Assembly: GCA_963808705.1 (NCBI GenBank)
Contig: CAWEHB010000016.1
Location: 496,001-560,000, forward strand
Reading direction: 5' to 3'
Length of the DNA: 64,000 bases
From: JASHPR01 sp963808705
Lineage (GTDB): Bacteria; Actinomycetota; Actinomycetes; Streptosporangiales; Streptosporangiaceae
Below the pieces are notes generated by a model. The model was given only the letters and a program-made list of their open reading frames with translations. It made no database searches and was not told where the DNA came from. Every line of letters starts with the position of its first letter. The first letter of the stretch is position 1. Positions 45,703 to 55,089 of this stretch are shown here, in pieces. The position numbers and the translations under genes were made by a program.

Positions 45703-46709
45703 CCGCGGCTCGGGTGCTCGGGCGCGGCCGCCGCGGTGGACGTGGCCGACGGTGTCGGGGACGGGGTGGGCGCCGGGGTCGGGACCGCGGCGCCGACGCC
45801 GTACGCTTGCGGCTTGTGCCCGGCGAGCAGGGAGCCGAGGGCCTGGGCCACGAAGATCTGGCCGATTTCCTTGTCCGCGTTGTTGACGCTGGACAGCTGC
45901 GCCCCGGTGCCGCCGTTGATCAGCTCGTCGATGGCGCTGCCCGGCCCCGAGCCGTTCAGCGAGCCCGCGAGGACCACGCCGCGGCTCGACAGGCTGAGCT
46001 GCTCGGCCACGGAGATCAGCGCCAGGTTGGCGGGGTCGGCGTCGGTGGCCGGCGGGGACGCGGGGATGATCACGACGGCGAGCGTGGCCTGCGCCGGCGC
46101 CGCGGTGCCCGCGGGGCTCAGCTGCAGGAATCCCTGCTGCTCGAACCCGTTGAGGATGAGGTTGGTCTCGTCCGCGGACAGGTCGGCGCCCTTGGTGACC
46201 AGCGCGGCGGCGAGCACCTGCGCGGCCTCCTGCTGCCCGGTGTTCGCGCCGGGCGGCGTCGTCTGCAGGAGGAGACCGGGGGGCGCGGTCTGCTCGGCCA
46301 GGGCCTCGAGGGTGTTCTGCGTGCCGGCGCTGGTGTTGAAGAACGCGGGCTGCAGCTGGGCCTGGACGGTGATCTTCGCTCCGGCCAGCTTCAGGGCGGC
46401 GGTGACGCCGGTGATGGTCGTGGCGTCCGCACCCGGCGCGGTGACGAGCGCCACGTGCTGGCCTGCGAGCAGGTTGTCCAGCAGGAGCGGCGCGGCCGAC
46501 TGGGCGAACGCCTGGTTGCTGCCGAGCTGGTTCAGCTGGTTCTTGATGGTCGCCCGCTGCGAGGTGATCTCCCGCTGCTCGCGGCTCGAGGCATTGCTGA
46601 AGGCACTGAGCAACTCGGGCTTGAGCGCACTCGCGCCGATGACGATGCCGATCGCCAGCGCGAGGAACACAGCCACAATCGAGACCAGGTGGTAACGAAA
46701 ATCAATCAC
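45699..46709 (-). CDS. steB: SteB / MctB-type envelope protein (annotated as copper transporter)
   Basis: A 336-residue protein starting GTG in a one-base overlap with the steA stop. One N-terminal membrane helix (HLVSIVAVFLALAIGIVIGASAL) is followed by a coiled coil (SREQREITSQRATIKNQLNQL) and a large extracellular domain. It corresponds to Rv1698: reported as MctB, implicated in copper handling, and to SteB of corynebacteria, part of a cell-division complex with SteA. A Pro/Thr-rich tail ends the protein. Confidence 0.88.
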   Translation of the reverse strand: MIDFRYHLVSIVAVFLALAIGIVIGASALKPELLSAFSNASSREQREITSQRATIKNQLNQLGSNQAFAQSAAPLLLDNLLAGQHVALVTAPGADATTITGVTAALKLAGAKITVQAQLQPAFFNTSAGTQNTLEALAEQTAPPGLLLQTTPPGANTGQQEAAQVLAAALVTKGADLSADETNLILNGFEQQGFLQLSPAGTAAPAQATLAVVIIPASPPATDADPANLALISVAEQLSLSSRGVVLAGSLNGSGPGSAIDELINGGTGAQLSSVNNADKEIGQIFVAQALGSLLAGHKPQAYGVGAAVPTPAPTPSPTPSATSTAAAAPEHPSRG

Positions 46710-47902
46710 TACAACAGTCCAGTCAGCCAAAACCAGAAGGTCTCCAGCTGCGTGCCGAGGTACCTGAAGAAGATCTGGCCCGCAGTCAGGGTGGTCGCGG
46801 CCACCACGATGGTCACGGCTGCGGCGAGCAGCAGCGGGATGACGGCCGAGGCCGAGACCCGGCTCTGGTAGAGCCGGCTGACGCCCTTGGCGTCCACCAC
46901 CTTGTCGTCCACCCTGAGCCGGGTCAGGAACGTGCTCGCCATCCCGGACCGGCCCTTGTCCAGGAACTCTACCAGCGTGGTGTGCATGCCCACCGCGACG
47001 ATCAGGCTGGCGCCCTGCTCGTCGGCGATCAGCAGCGCGATGTCCTCGCTGGTCCCCGGCGCCGGGCAGATCACCGGGTCGAGACCGAGCGCCTGGACCC
47101 GCGCCAGGCCCGGCGCCCGGCCGTCCGGGTAGGCGTGCACCACGACCTCGGCGCCGCACAGCAGTGCCCGGTCGGACACCGAGTCCATGTCGCCGACGAT
47201 CAGGTCCGGGCGGTAGCCGGCCTCGAGCAGGGCATCGGCGCCCCCGTCGACCCCCACCATGGCGGGCCTGCGCTCCCGGATGTAGGAGCGCAGCGTGGCC
47301 AGGTCCTCGCGGTGGTGGTAGCCGCGGGCCAGCACGAGCGCGTCCCTGCCGTCCAGCTTCGTCTGCAGCGCCTGGATCCCGACCCCGTCGATGAGCAGCG
47401 GGTACTCGTGCTTGATGTACTCCAGCGTGTTGGCGGCGAAGGCCTCGATCTCGGCGGCCACGTTGGCCTTGGCCTCCGCCATCGCGGCCGCGACCGTGCT
47501 GGCGTCCTGCTGCCTGCCCTTGGCCACGACCTGATCGCCCGCGTACAGGGTGTCGCCGTCCAGGCGGACGCGCTGCCCGTCCTTCACCCGGTCGAATACC
47601 TCGGGGCCGACGTCGTCGATCAGCGGGATGCCCGCCTCGATCAGGTGCTGCGGCCCGCGGTTGGGATACCGTCCGGTGATGCTGGGCGCCGCGTTCACCA
47701 CGGCGGCCACGTGGCAGCCGGCCAGCGCGTCGGCGCCGGTGAGGTCCAGGTCCTGGTGATCGATGATGGCGATGTCGCCGGGGCACAGCCGGGTGGCGAG
47801 TTTCTTGGTCCTGCGGTCCAGGCGGGCCGTCGCAGTTACACCGGGTAGGTCCTCGGACACTTTCCGGCGGATCCTGGGTATTTTGCGAGGCTGCGCCTTC
47901 AT
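46709..47902 (-). CDS. steA: SteA, cytokinesis protein (thiamin pyrophosphokinase-like fold)
   Basis: A 397-residue Rv1697 homologue. The ATG chosen gives MKAQPRKIPRIRRK. The central part has the TPK-related fold: GVDGGADALLEAGYRPDLIVGDMDSVSD, then CPAPGTSEDIALLIADEQGA. The C-terminus carries two hydrophobic segments (ASAVIPLLLAAAVTIVVAATTL) that tether it to the membrane, followed by a short tail. In Corynebacterium SteA and SteB act in septal peptidoglycan remodelling. It is coupled to steB and sits after recN as in mycobacteria. Confidence 0.9.
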   Translation of the reverse strand: MKAQPRKIPRIRRKVSEDLPGVTATARLDRRTKKLATRLCPGDIAIIDHQDLDLTGADALAGCHVAAVVNAAPSITGRYPNRGPQHLIEAGIPLIDDVGPEVFDRVKDGQRVRLDGDTLYAGDQVVAKGRQQDASTVAAAMAEAKANVAAEIEAFAANTLEYIKHEYPLLIDGVGIQALQTKLDGRDALVLARGYHHREDLATLRSYIRERRPAMVGVDGGADALLEAGYRPDLIVGDMDSVSDRALLCGAEVVVHAYPDGRAPGLARVQALGLDPVICPAPGTSEDIALLIADEQGASLIVAVGMHTTLVEFLDKGRSGMASTFLTRLRVDDKVVDAKGVSRLYQSRVSASAVIPLLLAAAVTIVVAATTLTAGQIFFRYLGTQLETFWFWLTGLL

Positions 47903-47990
47903 CGCACAGCTAGTTTGCCAGATTCCCGTTGCTCCGGACGATGCAGGTTGGATCACGGTCGGCAATCGTGAGCAACTCCGGAGCCTGGCT

Positions 47991-49853
47991 TCAGCTTACG
48001 ACGCGCTCGGCGGCGGCGGCCGCGAGCAGTTCCTCCGCGTGCGCCCGGCCGAACTCGGAATTCTCCAGGCCGGCCAGCATCCGCGACAGCTCCCTGACCC
48101 GCCCGGGCTGATCCAGCCGGGCGACCCCGCTGCGGGTGACCGAGCCGTCGTCGGCCTTCTCCACTACCAGGTGGGTGTCGGCAAAGGCCGCCACCTGCGG
48201 CAGGTGAGTGACCACGATCACCTGCGCCCGCCGGGCGAGGCGGGCGAGCCTGCGCCCGACCTCCACCGCGGCCTTGCCGCCGACGCCGGCGTCCACCTCG
48301 TCGAACACGAAGGTCGGCACGGGATCCGCGCCCGCGAAGACGACCTCGATGGCCAGCATGACCCGGGACAGCTCGCCGCCGGAGGCTCCCTTGTGCAGCG
48401 CGAGGGCCGGAGCGCCCGGGTGGGCCGACAGCCTGATCTCGATGTCGTCGGCGCCGTGCGGGCCGGGCTCACTCAGCGGCGTCAACGCCACCGTCAGCCT
48501 GGCGTGCGGCATCGCGAGCGCGACCAGCTCCGCGGTGACATCGGCCGCGAACCTGTCCGCTGCCTCCTTCCGGGCCGCGCTGAGCTGGCCGGCCAGCTGC
48601 CCGACTTCCGCGGCGAGGCCGGCCTCTTCCTCCGTCAGGCTGGCGATCCGGTCGTCGTCGCCCTCCAGTTCCGCGAGCCGGGCGCCGGCCCGCTTGGCCC
48701 ACGCGAGCACGGCCGCCACGCCGCCGGCCGCGGCGTCCGGCGCGCCCGGGGCGGCGGCCGCGCCGGCCTCGCCCGCCGGGGCGGCTGCTGCGGCCCCGCC
48801 CGCTCCCGCCGCCTCGCCGGGGCCCTGAGCCTCGCCGGGGCCGGGAACGCCGGCCGGGCCCCCGGCCGGCCCGCCGAACAGCCGGATCAGGCGGCTCAGC
48901 GTCGCCCGGCGTTCCTGCACGGCGGCGAGCCGGGCCGGGTCCGCCTCCACCGACTGCGCGTAGGAGGCCAGGTCCGCCGCGACGTCGGAGACCAGGTAGG
49001 CCGCCTCGGAGACCCTGGCCCCGAGGGCCGCCAGGGCGGCGTCGTGATGGGCGGCGCTCTCCAGCGCCTGCCGGGCGACGCCGAGCAGGGTGACCGCGTC
49101 CGCCGCGTCGTACTGGCCGCTCGACGGGTCGCCGAGCAGGGCCTCGTGCGCGGTCGTGGCCGCCAGGTGCAGCGCGTCGGCGTGCGCGAGCCGCTGCTCC
49201 TCGGCCAGCAGTTCGACGTCCTCGCCGTCGGCGGGCTCCGCCTGCTCGATCTCGGCCAGGCCGCGCCGCAGGTCCTCGGCCTCCCGCTCCCGCTCGCGGG
49301 CCTGCGAGGTCAGCTCGTCGAGCTCGCGGCGGACCTCACGGTGGCGCTGGTAGGCCCGCTGGTAGCTGGCCAGCAGCGCCGCGAGGTCGGCTCCGGCGAA
49401 CCGGTCCAGCGCCTCGCGCTGCCGGCCGGGCTTGAGCAGTTGCTGCTGGTCGGCCTGCCCGTGCACGGCGACCAGGTCGTCGGCCAGGTAGGTAAGCACG
49501 GACACCGGGACCGACCGGCCGCCGGCGTAGGCGCGGGAACGCCCCTCGGCCGAAACCGAGCGGCTCAGGATCAGCGTGCCGCCCTCGTCGTCGAGGTCGC
49601 CGCCCGCGTCGTTCACCTGGCGGGCCACCGGGCCGCCCGCCTCGACACTCAGCCTTCCCTCCACGTTCGCGCGGTCGGCGCCGGGCCGCACCCGCGCCGG
49701 GTCGGCCCGGCCGCCGAACAGCAGGCCCAGTCCCGAGACGACCATGGTCTTGCCCGCGCCGGTCTCGCCGGTGACCACGTTGAAGCCCCGGGAAAGCTCG
49801 AGCACGGCGTCGTCGATCACCCCGAGCCCGGTGATACGGACTTCCTCAAGCAT
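47991..49853 (-). CDS. recN: DNA repair protein RecN
   Basis: A 620-residue SMC-like ATPase of double-strand break repair. ATG start overlapping the nadK end by eight bases. Walker A GETGAGKTMVV near residue 33, long coiled-coil arms (ELTSQAREREREAEDLRRGL), and C-terminal signature SGGELSRVMLAIEVV with Walker B FVFDEVDAGVGGKAA. An Ala/Gly/Pro-rich insert between the coiled-coil halves makes it somewhat longer than typical RecN. Confidence 0.95.
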   Translation of the reverse strand: MLEEVRITGLGVIDDAVLELSRGFNVVTGETGAGKTMVVSGLGLLFGGRADPARVRPGADRANVEGRLSVEAGGPVARQVNDAGGDLDDEGGTLILSRSVSAEGRSRAYAGGRSVPVSVLTYLADDLVAVHGQADQQQLLKPGRQREALDRFAGADLAALLASYQRAYQRHREVRRELDELTSQAREREREAEDLRRGLAEIEQAEPADGEDVELLAEEQRLAHADALHLAATTAHEALLGDPSSGQYDAADAVTLLGVARQALESAAHHDAALAALGARVSEAAYLVSDVAADLASYAQSVEADPARLAAVQERRATLSRLIRLFGGPAGGPAGVPGPGEAQGPGEAAGAGGAAAAAPAGEAGAAAAPGAPDAAAGGVAAVLAWAKRAGARLAELEGDDDRIASLTEEEAGLAAEVGQLAGQLSAARKEAADRFAADVTAELVALAMPHARLTVALTPLSEPGPHGADDIEIRLSAHPGAPALALHKGASGGELSRVMLAIEVVFAGADPVPTFVFDEVDAGVGGKAAVEVGRRLARLARRAQVIVVTHLPQVAAFADTHLVVEKADDGSVTRSGVARLDQPGRVRELSRMLAGLENSEFGRAHAEELLAAAAAERVVS

Positions 49854-50897
49854 CGCCGCCCGGCTCCTCGTCTCGCTGGCGCGCTGCCGTGGTTCCCTGG
49901 CGCGCTGCCGTCGTTCCCTGCTGCGTGGCCGCAGCGCCGTGCTCCGCCTGCCGCCGGTCGCCCTTGCCCCGCCAGCCTGCCACCGGGAGGTCGAACTTGG
50001 CCACGAGCCGGTCCGTGAAGGGAGCGCCGATCTCGGCTCCCTCGACGTCCGCGCCGGTGCCCCGCAGCCTGGCCAGCAGCACCGGCTCGCTGCCGCGCCG
50101 CACTTCGACGCGCGCTCCCGGACGCAGGTGAACCCTACGACGTCCATCGCACCACAAAACGGCCCGGGACGTCTCATCCTGACTCCACGTGGCGCCGATC
50201 ACTTCGGCGGCGAGCACGGAACGCGGTGAGACGACCATCGGCCGGGCGAACAGGGCGTGCGCGCTGATCGGCACCAGCAGCAGCGCCTCGACCTCCGGCC
50301 AGACCACGGGACCGCCGGCCGAGAACGCGTACGCCGTCGAGCCGGTGGGGGTGGCGAACACCACTCCGTCGCATCCCCACCGGGACAGCGGGCGCCCGTC
50401 CACCTCTATCACCATGTCGAGCATCCGTTCCCGCGCGACCTTCTCCACGGAGGCCTCGTTCAGGGCCCAGGTCGTCGCGCTTACGTCGCCGTTCGCCCGC
50501 ACGGTCACGTCCACCGTCATCCGCCGCTCGATCACGTACTTTCCCGCGACGACCTGGTCGACCGCCTCGGAAAGGTCCTCCGGCTCGGCCTCGGCCAGGA
50601 AGCCCACGTGACCGAGGTTGACTCCGAGCAGCGGCACCCGGCCGGCCGGGCCAGCTCGGCCCCGCGCAGCAGCGTCCCGTCGCCCCCGATCACCAGCACC
50701 ATTTCCGCGTCGTCGGCGGCCACGGACGAGGCCGGCACGGTCTCGGTCTTCGCCGTGCCCAGTTCGGCTGCCTCAGGCGCCAGGACCCGGACGGTCATCC
50801 CCGCGGCGGTCAGCCGGTCCACGACCACGCGGGCCACGCGCACGGCGGCGGGCCGCTCGATGTGCGCGACGACCAGCACGGTCCGTTCCGGCTTCAC
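49846..50897 (-). pseudogene. nadK: NAD kinase with an apparent one-base frameshift
   Basis: Phosphorylates NAD to NADP. A GTG start behind GGAAGGA overlaps the tlyA stop (GTGA). The first half ends with the diagnostic LVIGGDGTLLRGAELARPAG. The frame then breaks at about 50636-50641 in a CCGG-rich run; one extra base continues as VPLLGVNLGHVGFLAE, then NEASVEKVARERML, CDGVVFATPTGSTAYAFSAGGP. Everything else is intact. As the enzyme is normally essential, a sequencing error is likely. The C-terminal extension holds tandem repeats of QGTTAAR. Confidence 0.9.
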
Positions 50898-51694
50898 TGG
50901 GGTCCTTCCGCGATGGCCTGCTGCAAGGCAGCGTGGTCCAGCGGCGGCGCCGCGCGGCGCAGCCACAGGAAATACTCCACGTTCCCGGCCGGCCCCGGAA
51001 GCGGGCTGGCCACGATTCCCGCCACACCCAGGCCGGCCTGCAGCGCCGCGGCCGCCACCGACTCGACGGCCGCGGCCCGGAGGGCCGGATCCTTGACCAC
51101 GCCGCCGGCTCCGACGTTGCCCTTGCCCACCTCGAACTGCGGCTTCACCAGCAGCACGAAATCGGCGTCCGGGGCAGCACAGGCGGCCAGCGCGGGGAGC
51201 ACCAGCGTCAGCGAGATGAACGACAGGTCCGCCGTCACCAGGCCGGGCCCCGGCGCCACCTGCTCCGGGGTGAGCTGGCGCACGTTGACGCGGTCCAGCA
51301 CGCTGACCCTCGGATCACTGCGCAGCGACCAGGCCAGCTGGCCGTACCCGACGTCGACCGCGGTCACGTGCGCCGCCCCGGCCCGGAGCAGCACATCGGT
51401 GAAGCCGCCGGTCGAAGCGCCCGCGTCGAGGCAGCGCCGCCCGGCGACGGCCAGGTCGGCGAAGGCGGCCAGCGCGCCCTCCAGCTTGCGGCCGCCGCGC
51501 GACGCGTAGTCCGGGCCGTTGGCCGGGTCCGCTATCGTGATCGCCGCGTCCTGGCCCACCTGAGTGGCCGCCTTGGCCACGGCCTGCCCGCCCACGGCGA
51601 CCCGGCCGGCCGCGATCAGTTCCGCCGCCTGCTCCCGCGACCGGGCGAGACCCCGGCGCACCAGCTCGGTATCCAGTCGCATCCTCCTCACCAT
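50894..51694 (-). CDS. tlyA: TlyA-type 2'-O-ribose methyltransferase (rRNA) / haemolysin A family
   Basis: About 266 residues. An N-terminal S4 RNA-binding domain (MRLDTELVRRGLARSREQAAELIAAGRVAV) precedes an FtsJ-like methyltransferase with the SAM motif CLDAGASTGGFTDVLLRAGA and later LVTADLSFISL. Mycobacterial TlyA methylates 16S and 23S rRNA and sets capreomycin sensitivity. Start is uncertain: ATG used, with a second ATG four codons in. It heads the tlyA-nadK-recN series with overlapping junctions. Confidence 0.92.
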   Translation of the reverse strand: MVRRMRLDTELVRRGLARSREQAAELIAAGRVAVGGQAVAKAATQVGQDAAITIADPANGPDYASRGGRKLEGALAAFADLAVAGRRCLDAGASTGGFTDVLLRAGAAHVTAVDVGYGQLAWSLRSDPRVSVLDRVNVRQLTPEQVAPGPGLVTADLSFISLTLVLPALAACAAPDADFVLLVKPQFEVGKGNVGAGGVVKDPALRAAAVESVAAAALQAGLGVAGIVASPLPGPAGNVEYFLWLRRAAPPLDHAALQQAIAEGPQ

Positions 51695-51713
51695 GGACTC
51701 GCCAGCGTTCCGG

Positions 51714-52028
51714 TCAGCGGCCCGGCCTGCTCACCGCGCCCGTGGCGTCGTGAGCCTGCGGCGGCTGGCGGGTGTCCAGCTCGCCGAGTACCTCCCGCAG
51801 GCGCCGGTGCACGTCTTCGAAGATCGCCCGGTGCTCGGTCACCGGGCGCCCCGCCAGCTCGTCCAGCCTGGCCAGCGTCGCGTCCACCCGGGGCTCGCCG
51901 GTGGCCGGACGCCGCTCGCCCGGCTCCCGGAATTCCTCGCCCGGCTCCCGGGATTCCTCGCCCGGCTCCGGAAAAAGCCCGCCTGGCTCCCGGAACGGCT
52001 CGCCAGCGGTATACGGGTCTGTCTCCAT
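51714..52028 (-). CDS. Small hypothetical protein, Rv1693-position
   Basis: A 104-residue protein. The N-terminal half is low-complexity with the unit PGEE-x-REPGE repeated; the C-terminal half (RLDELAGRPVTEHRAIFEDVHRRLREVLGELD) is the conserved amphipathic helix typical of the small protein coded just before tlyA in many actinobacteria. Role unknown. Confidence 0.75.
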   Translation of the reverse strand: METDPYTAGEPFREPGGLFPEPGEESREPGEEFREPGERRPATGEPRVDATLARLDELAGRPVTEHRAIFEDVHRRLREVLGELDTRQPPQAHDATGAVSRPGR

Positions 52029-52208
52029 CAGCCATCACTCTCCTCGCGCCGGGCCGGCGTGCGCTGGTACCTGTTCTGCCCTGTCTGGAACGCTACCGTC
52101 CGCGGGCACCGGGCTGGCGCACCTGACCACGCCGGCACGCGCCGAGTTAGACCCGGGCGACCCGCCGGCGGGAGCGGGACGGAGAATGACCTTGGAAACG
52201 AGGTGACG

Positions 52209-52553
52209 ATGGCGACCGCGGAAGAATGCCGTAAGGCACTGGAATGCCTCACGGCTCGCATCTCAGACATGAGCCAGGACGATCAGGCCGCCTACCTGGC
52301 AGACCGGACCCTCAGCTGCGAGATCCCCGATCTCGGGGTGAGGTTCCTGACCCGGCTGGGACCGGACGGGGCGCATCCGGTCCGGGAGGCGGGCGACGGG
52401 GACGGCCCCGCCCAGGTCCGGTTCATCGCGAACAGCGACGTGGTCGTGTCCATCGCTGACGATCCCGGAAGCTTCGCGCGCGCTTGGCTGACCGGGCGCC
52501 TGAAGGTACAGGGCAACGTGTTCGACCTGCTGCGCCTGAGGAAGCTGATGTAG
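52209..52553 (+). CDS. SCP2 sterol-binding domain protein
   Basis: A 114-residue protein with ATG behind CGAGGTGAC. It consists of one SCP2-like lipid-binding domain: strands with EIPDLGVRFLTRL, RFIANSDVVVSI, then DDPGSFARAWLTGRLKVQGNVFDLLRLRKLM. Such proteins bind lipids non-specifically; a physiological ligand is not known. Together with nei it forms a two-gene plus-strand insertion into the otherwise minus-strand conserved block. Confidence 0.85.
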   Translation: MATAEECRKALECLTARISDMSQDDQAAYLADRTLSCEIPDLGVRFLTRLGPDGAHPVREAGDGDGPAQVRFIANSDVVVSIADDPGSFARAWLTGRLKVQGNVFDLLRLRKLM

Positions 52554-52685
52554 CGCACTCATCGCAGCTCACCGGGCCGGCAGGGCCCTGATGTTACTCC
52601 GAGGGGCCTGATCTGCCCGATATAGCGGGTTTATCCGGCGCAGGCGGGGTTCGGCCCCGCGCCCGCCCGGTGCGATGCTTACCGC

Positions 52686-53465
52686 ATGCCCGAAGGCGAT
52701 GTGGTCTGGCGCACGGCGCGCCAGCTCGACGAGGCGCTGACCGGCCGCACGCTGAAGCGCAGCCATTTCCGGGTGCCGCGGTTCGCCACGACCGACCTGA
52801 CCGGGCGCGCCGTGACCGGGACCATCTCCCGGGGAAAGCACCTGCTGACCCGCGTGGACGGCGGGCTGACGATCCACACCCACCTGCGCATGGACGGATC
52901 CTGGCGGATCCGCCCGGCCGCCGACTACCTGCCGCGGGATCACCGGATCAGGCTGATCCTGGCCAACGACACGCGGCAGGCGCTCGGATACCTGCTCGGC
53001 GTGGTCGAGGTCCTGCCCACCGGCAACGAGGAGCGCGCCGTCGGCCACCTCGGCCCTGACCTGCTCGGTCCCGGCTGGGACCCGGCCGAGGCCGTGCGGC
53101 GGCTGCAGGCCGGCCCGGGCCGGGCCATCGGCGAGGCGCTGCTTGATCAGCGCAACCTGGCCGGCATCGGCACCTTGTACCGGGCCGAGACGCTGTTCCT
53201 GCGCGGCGTCGGCCCGTGGCGGCCGGCCGGCGACGTCGACGGGCTGCCCGAGCTCGTCGACCTGGTCCAGCGGCTGCTCGACGCCAACAAGGAGCGCGTC
53301 GGCCAGGTCACGACCGGGAACCGGGCCCGCGGCCAGGAGACCTGGGTTTACGGCCGGGCCGGGCGGCCGTGCCGCCGCTGCGGCACGCCGGTCCGCAAGG
53401 CCAGCCAGGGCGCCGCCCCGGAAGACAGAATCATCTTCTGGTGCCCGCGCTGCCAGCCCGGCTGA
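52686..53465 (+). CDS. nei: Fpg/Nei-family DNA glycosylase (endonuclease VIII-like)
   Basis: A 259-residue base-excision repair enzyme for oxidised bases. It starts MPEGD, with Pro2 the catalytic imine-forming residue and Glu3 the acid. Lys in RGKHLLTRV is the second conserved catalytic site. The H2TH region LLDQRNLAGIGTLYRAE is present. The C-terminal zinc finger is CRRCGTP ... CPRCQPG. MPEGD rather than MPELP places it with Nei; length is normal. Confidence 0.93.
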   Translation: MPEGDVVWRTARQLDEALTGRTLKRSHFRVPRFATTDLTGRAVTGTISRGKHLLTRVDGGLTIHTHLRMDGSWRIRPAADYLPRDHRIRLILANDTRQALGYLLGVVEVLPTGNEERAVGHLGPDLLGPGWDPAEAVRRLQAGPGRAIGEALLDQRNLAGIGTLYRAETLFLRGVGPWRPAGDVDGLPELVDLVQRLLDANKERVGQVTTGNRARGQETWVYGRAGRPCRRCGTPVRKASQGAAPEDRIIFWCPRCQPG

Positions 53466-53514
53466 GTCATTCGGCGCGCAGGACGAGCGCGGCTGGGCTC
53501 CGGGCTGCCGCGAA

Positions 53515-54618
53515 CTACCCGGGGAAGCGGAGGCGGGCGACGGCGGACCGCGCGCTGTCGGCGGTCACCGCGTCCGCCGACCACGCCGCGGCGCACAGGG
53601 CCCGCAGGCCGTCGATGGCCGCGCCGTCGCCGGTAATCTCGAGCCCGGCGGCCCGCCCGTCAGCCGCAGGCCGGCCGTCAGCAGTGCCTGTTACGCTCTG
53701 CAGCCGCGCGGTCCAGCCGCCGCAGCGGAACTCGTTCCCGGCCGCGGTCGTCACCGGCGGGTGCGGTTCGAGCAGGCCGGACAGATCGCGGGCCAGGTAG
53801 GTGGGCCGCTGGTGCGCGGGGGCGAGCACGGCGTCGGCCGGCCGGGTGACCCCGGTGAGGACCAGCATGCTGTCCGCCCCGGCCCGCACCGCGCCCTCGA
53901 TGTCGGTGTCCAGCCGGTCGCCCACCACCAGCGGCCGCACCGCGCCGGTCCGCGCCACCGCCTCGGCGTGCAGCGGCGGCTCCGGCTTGCCGGCCACGAC
54001 CGGCTGCTGGCCGGTCGCGGTGGCGATCACCTGCACGAGTGACCCGTTACCCGGCTGCAGGCCGCGCGGGGTCGGCAGCGTGAGGTCGGCGTTGGAGGCC
54101 ACGAACCACGCCCCGGCCCGCACCGCGAGCCCGCCCTCGGCCAGCAGCGGGTAGCCGATATCGGGTCCGTAGCCCTGCACCACGGCGGCGGGCCGGTCGA
54201 GCGCCGTGGACACCGGGCGCAGCCCCCGCTCGCGGAGCGCGATCCGCAGCCCGATGCCGCCCACCACCAGCACCGGCGAGCCCGCGGGCAGGCGCTCGGC
54301 CAGCATCCGTGCGGCCGCCTGTGCCGACGTCACCACCTCGGCCGGGTCGGCCGGGACGCCGAGCCGGTTCAGCTGCGCGGCGATCGCCGACGGCGAGCGG
54401 GAGGCGTTGTTGGTCACGAATGCCAGCCGCATCCCCTGCCGCCTGGCCTCGGCCAGCGCCCCGGTCGCGCCCGCCACCGCGGCCCCGCCGAGGTACACGA
54501 CCCCGTCCAGGTCCAGCAGCGCGGCGTCGTAGACGTCAGCGGGCGGGCGCTCGGTGGCCCGCGGCAGCCCCGCCTCGCGGGCCCCGGGGACAGGCCGGGC
54601 CGCGGCGGGCTCAGACAT
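53515..54618 (-). CDS. HAD-IIA family phosphatase (Rv1692-like)
   Basis: A 367-residue protein. HAD motif I is LLDLDGVVYLGG, motif II FVTNNASR, motif III with Lys in VVAGKPEPP and motif IV GDRLDTDIEGA. The C-terminal 80 residues form a GNAT-like or ancillary domain with EFRCGGWTARLQSV. The homologue Rv1692 is a glycerol-3-phosphate phosphatase; the activity here is by homology. It overlaps the TPR gene by eight bases, as expected for the Rv1691-Rv1692 pair. Confidence 0.9.
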   Translation of the reverse strand: MSEPAAARPVPGAREAGLPRATERPPADVYDAALLDLDGVVYLGGAAVAGATGALAEARRQGMRLAFVTNNASRSPSAIAAQLNRLGVPADPAEVVTSAQAAARMLAERLPAGSPVLVVGGIGLRIALRERGLRPVSTALDRPAAVVQGYGPDIGYPLLAEGGLAVRAGAWFVASNADLTLPTPRGLQPGNGSLVQVIATATGQQPVVAGKPEPPLHAEAVARTGAVRPLVVGDRLDTDIEGAVRAGADSMLVLTGVTRPADAVLAPAHQRPTYLARDLSGLLEPHPPVTTAAGNEFRCGGWTARLQSVTGTADGRPAADGRAAGLEITGDGAAIDGLRALCAAAWSADAVTADSARSAVARLRFPG

Positions 54619-55087
54619 CGCGGGCGTCCCGTTGCGGATCCTCGAGGGTTTCGGCCTGGCGCTGCGTCCTGGCCCGCAGCGTGGCGCGGACGCCGCGCAG
54701 CGCGTCGGTGTAGTGCCTCAGGTCCGGCCGCATCGCCGCGGCCAGCGCCAGGTGCTCGGCCGCGGCGCCGGGGTCCCCGGTCCTGGCCAGCGCCAGGCCC
54801 AGGCCGAACTGCGCGTAGTCGTCGCTCGGGCTGGCCTCCACGATCCGGCGGAAGTTCCCGGCCGCGGCCGCGTACCAGCCGGCGTCGAACTGGGCCCGGG
54901 CCAGCGCCTCCAGGACGCTGCGGGACTGCGGCTCCGCCGCGGCGGCCCGTTCCAGCAGCTGCGCGGCCGCGGCGGCGCTGCCCCGGCCGAGCAGTTCCAG
55001 CCCGCGCTGGTACAAGTCGTAGGTATCGCCGCCCGGCGGTTGTTCCTCTGCCTGGGAATCCTGGCCGCCGGCTGGTCCTTCTGACAT
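54611..55087 (-). CDS. TPR protein (Rv1691-like)
   Basis: A 158-residue soluble protein with tetratricopeptide-like helical pairs (YDLYQRGLELLGRGSAAAAAQLLERAAAAEP, QFGLGLALARTGDPGAAAEHLALAAAM). TPRs mediate protein binding. ATG start only two bases from the divergent DUF1015 start, so promoters must lie within the opposite genes or the start is further in. Coupled to the HAD phosphatase. Confidence 0.85.
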   Translation of the reverse strand: MSEGPAGGQDSQAEEQPPGGDTYDLYQRGLELLGRGSAAAAAQLLERAAAAEPQSRSVLEALARAQFDAGWYAAAAGNFRRIVEASPSDDYAQFGLGLALARTGDPGAAAEHLALAAAMRPDLRHYTDALRGVRATLRARTQRQAETLEDPQRDARDV

Positions 55088-55089
55088 AT

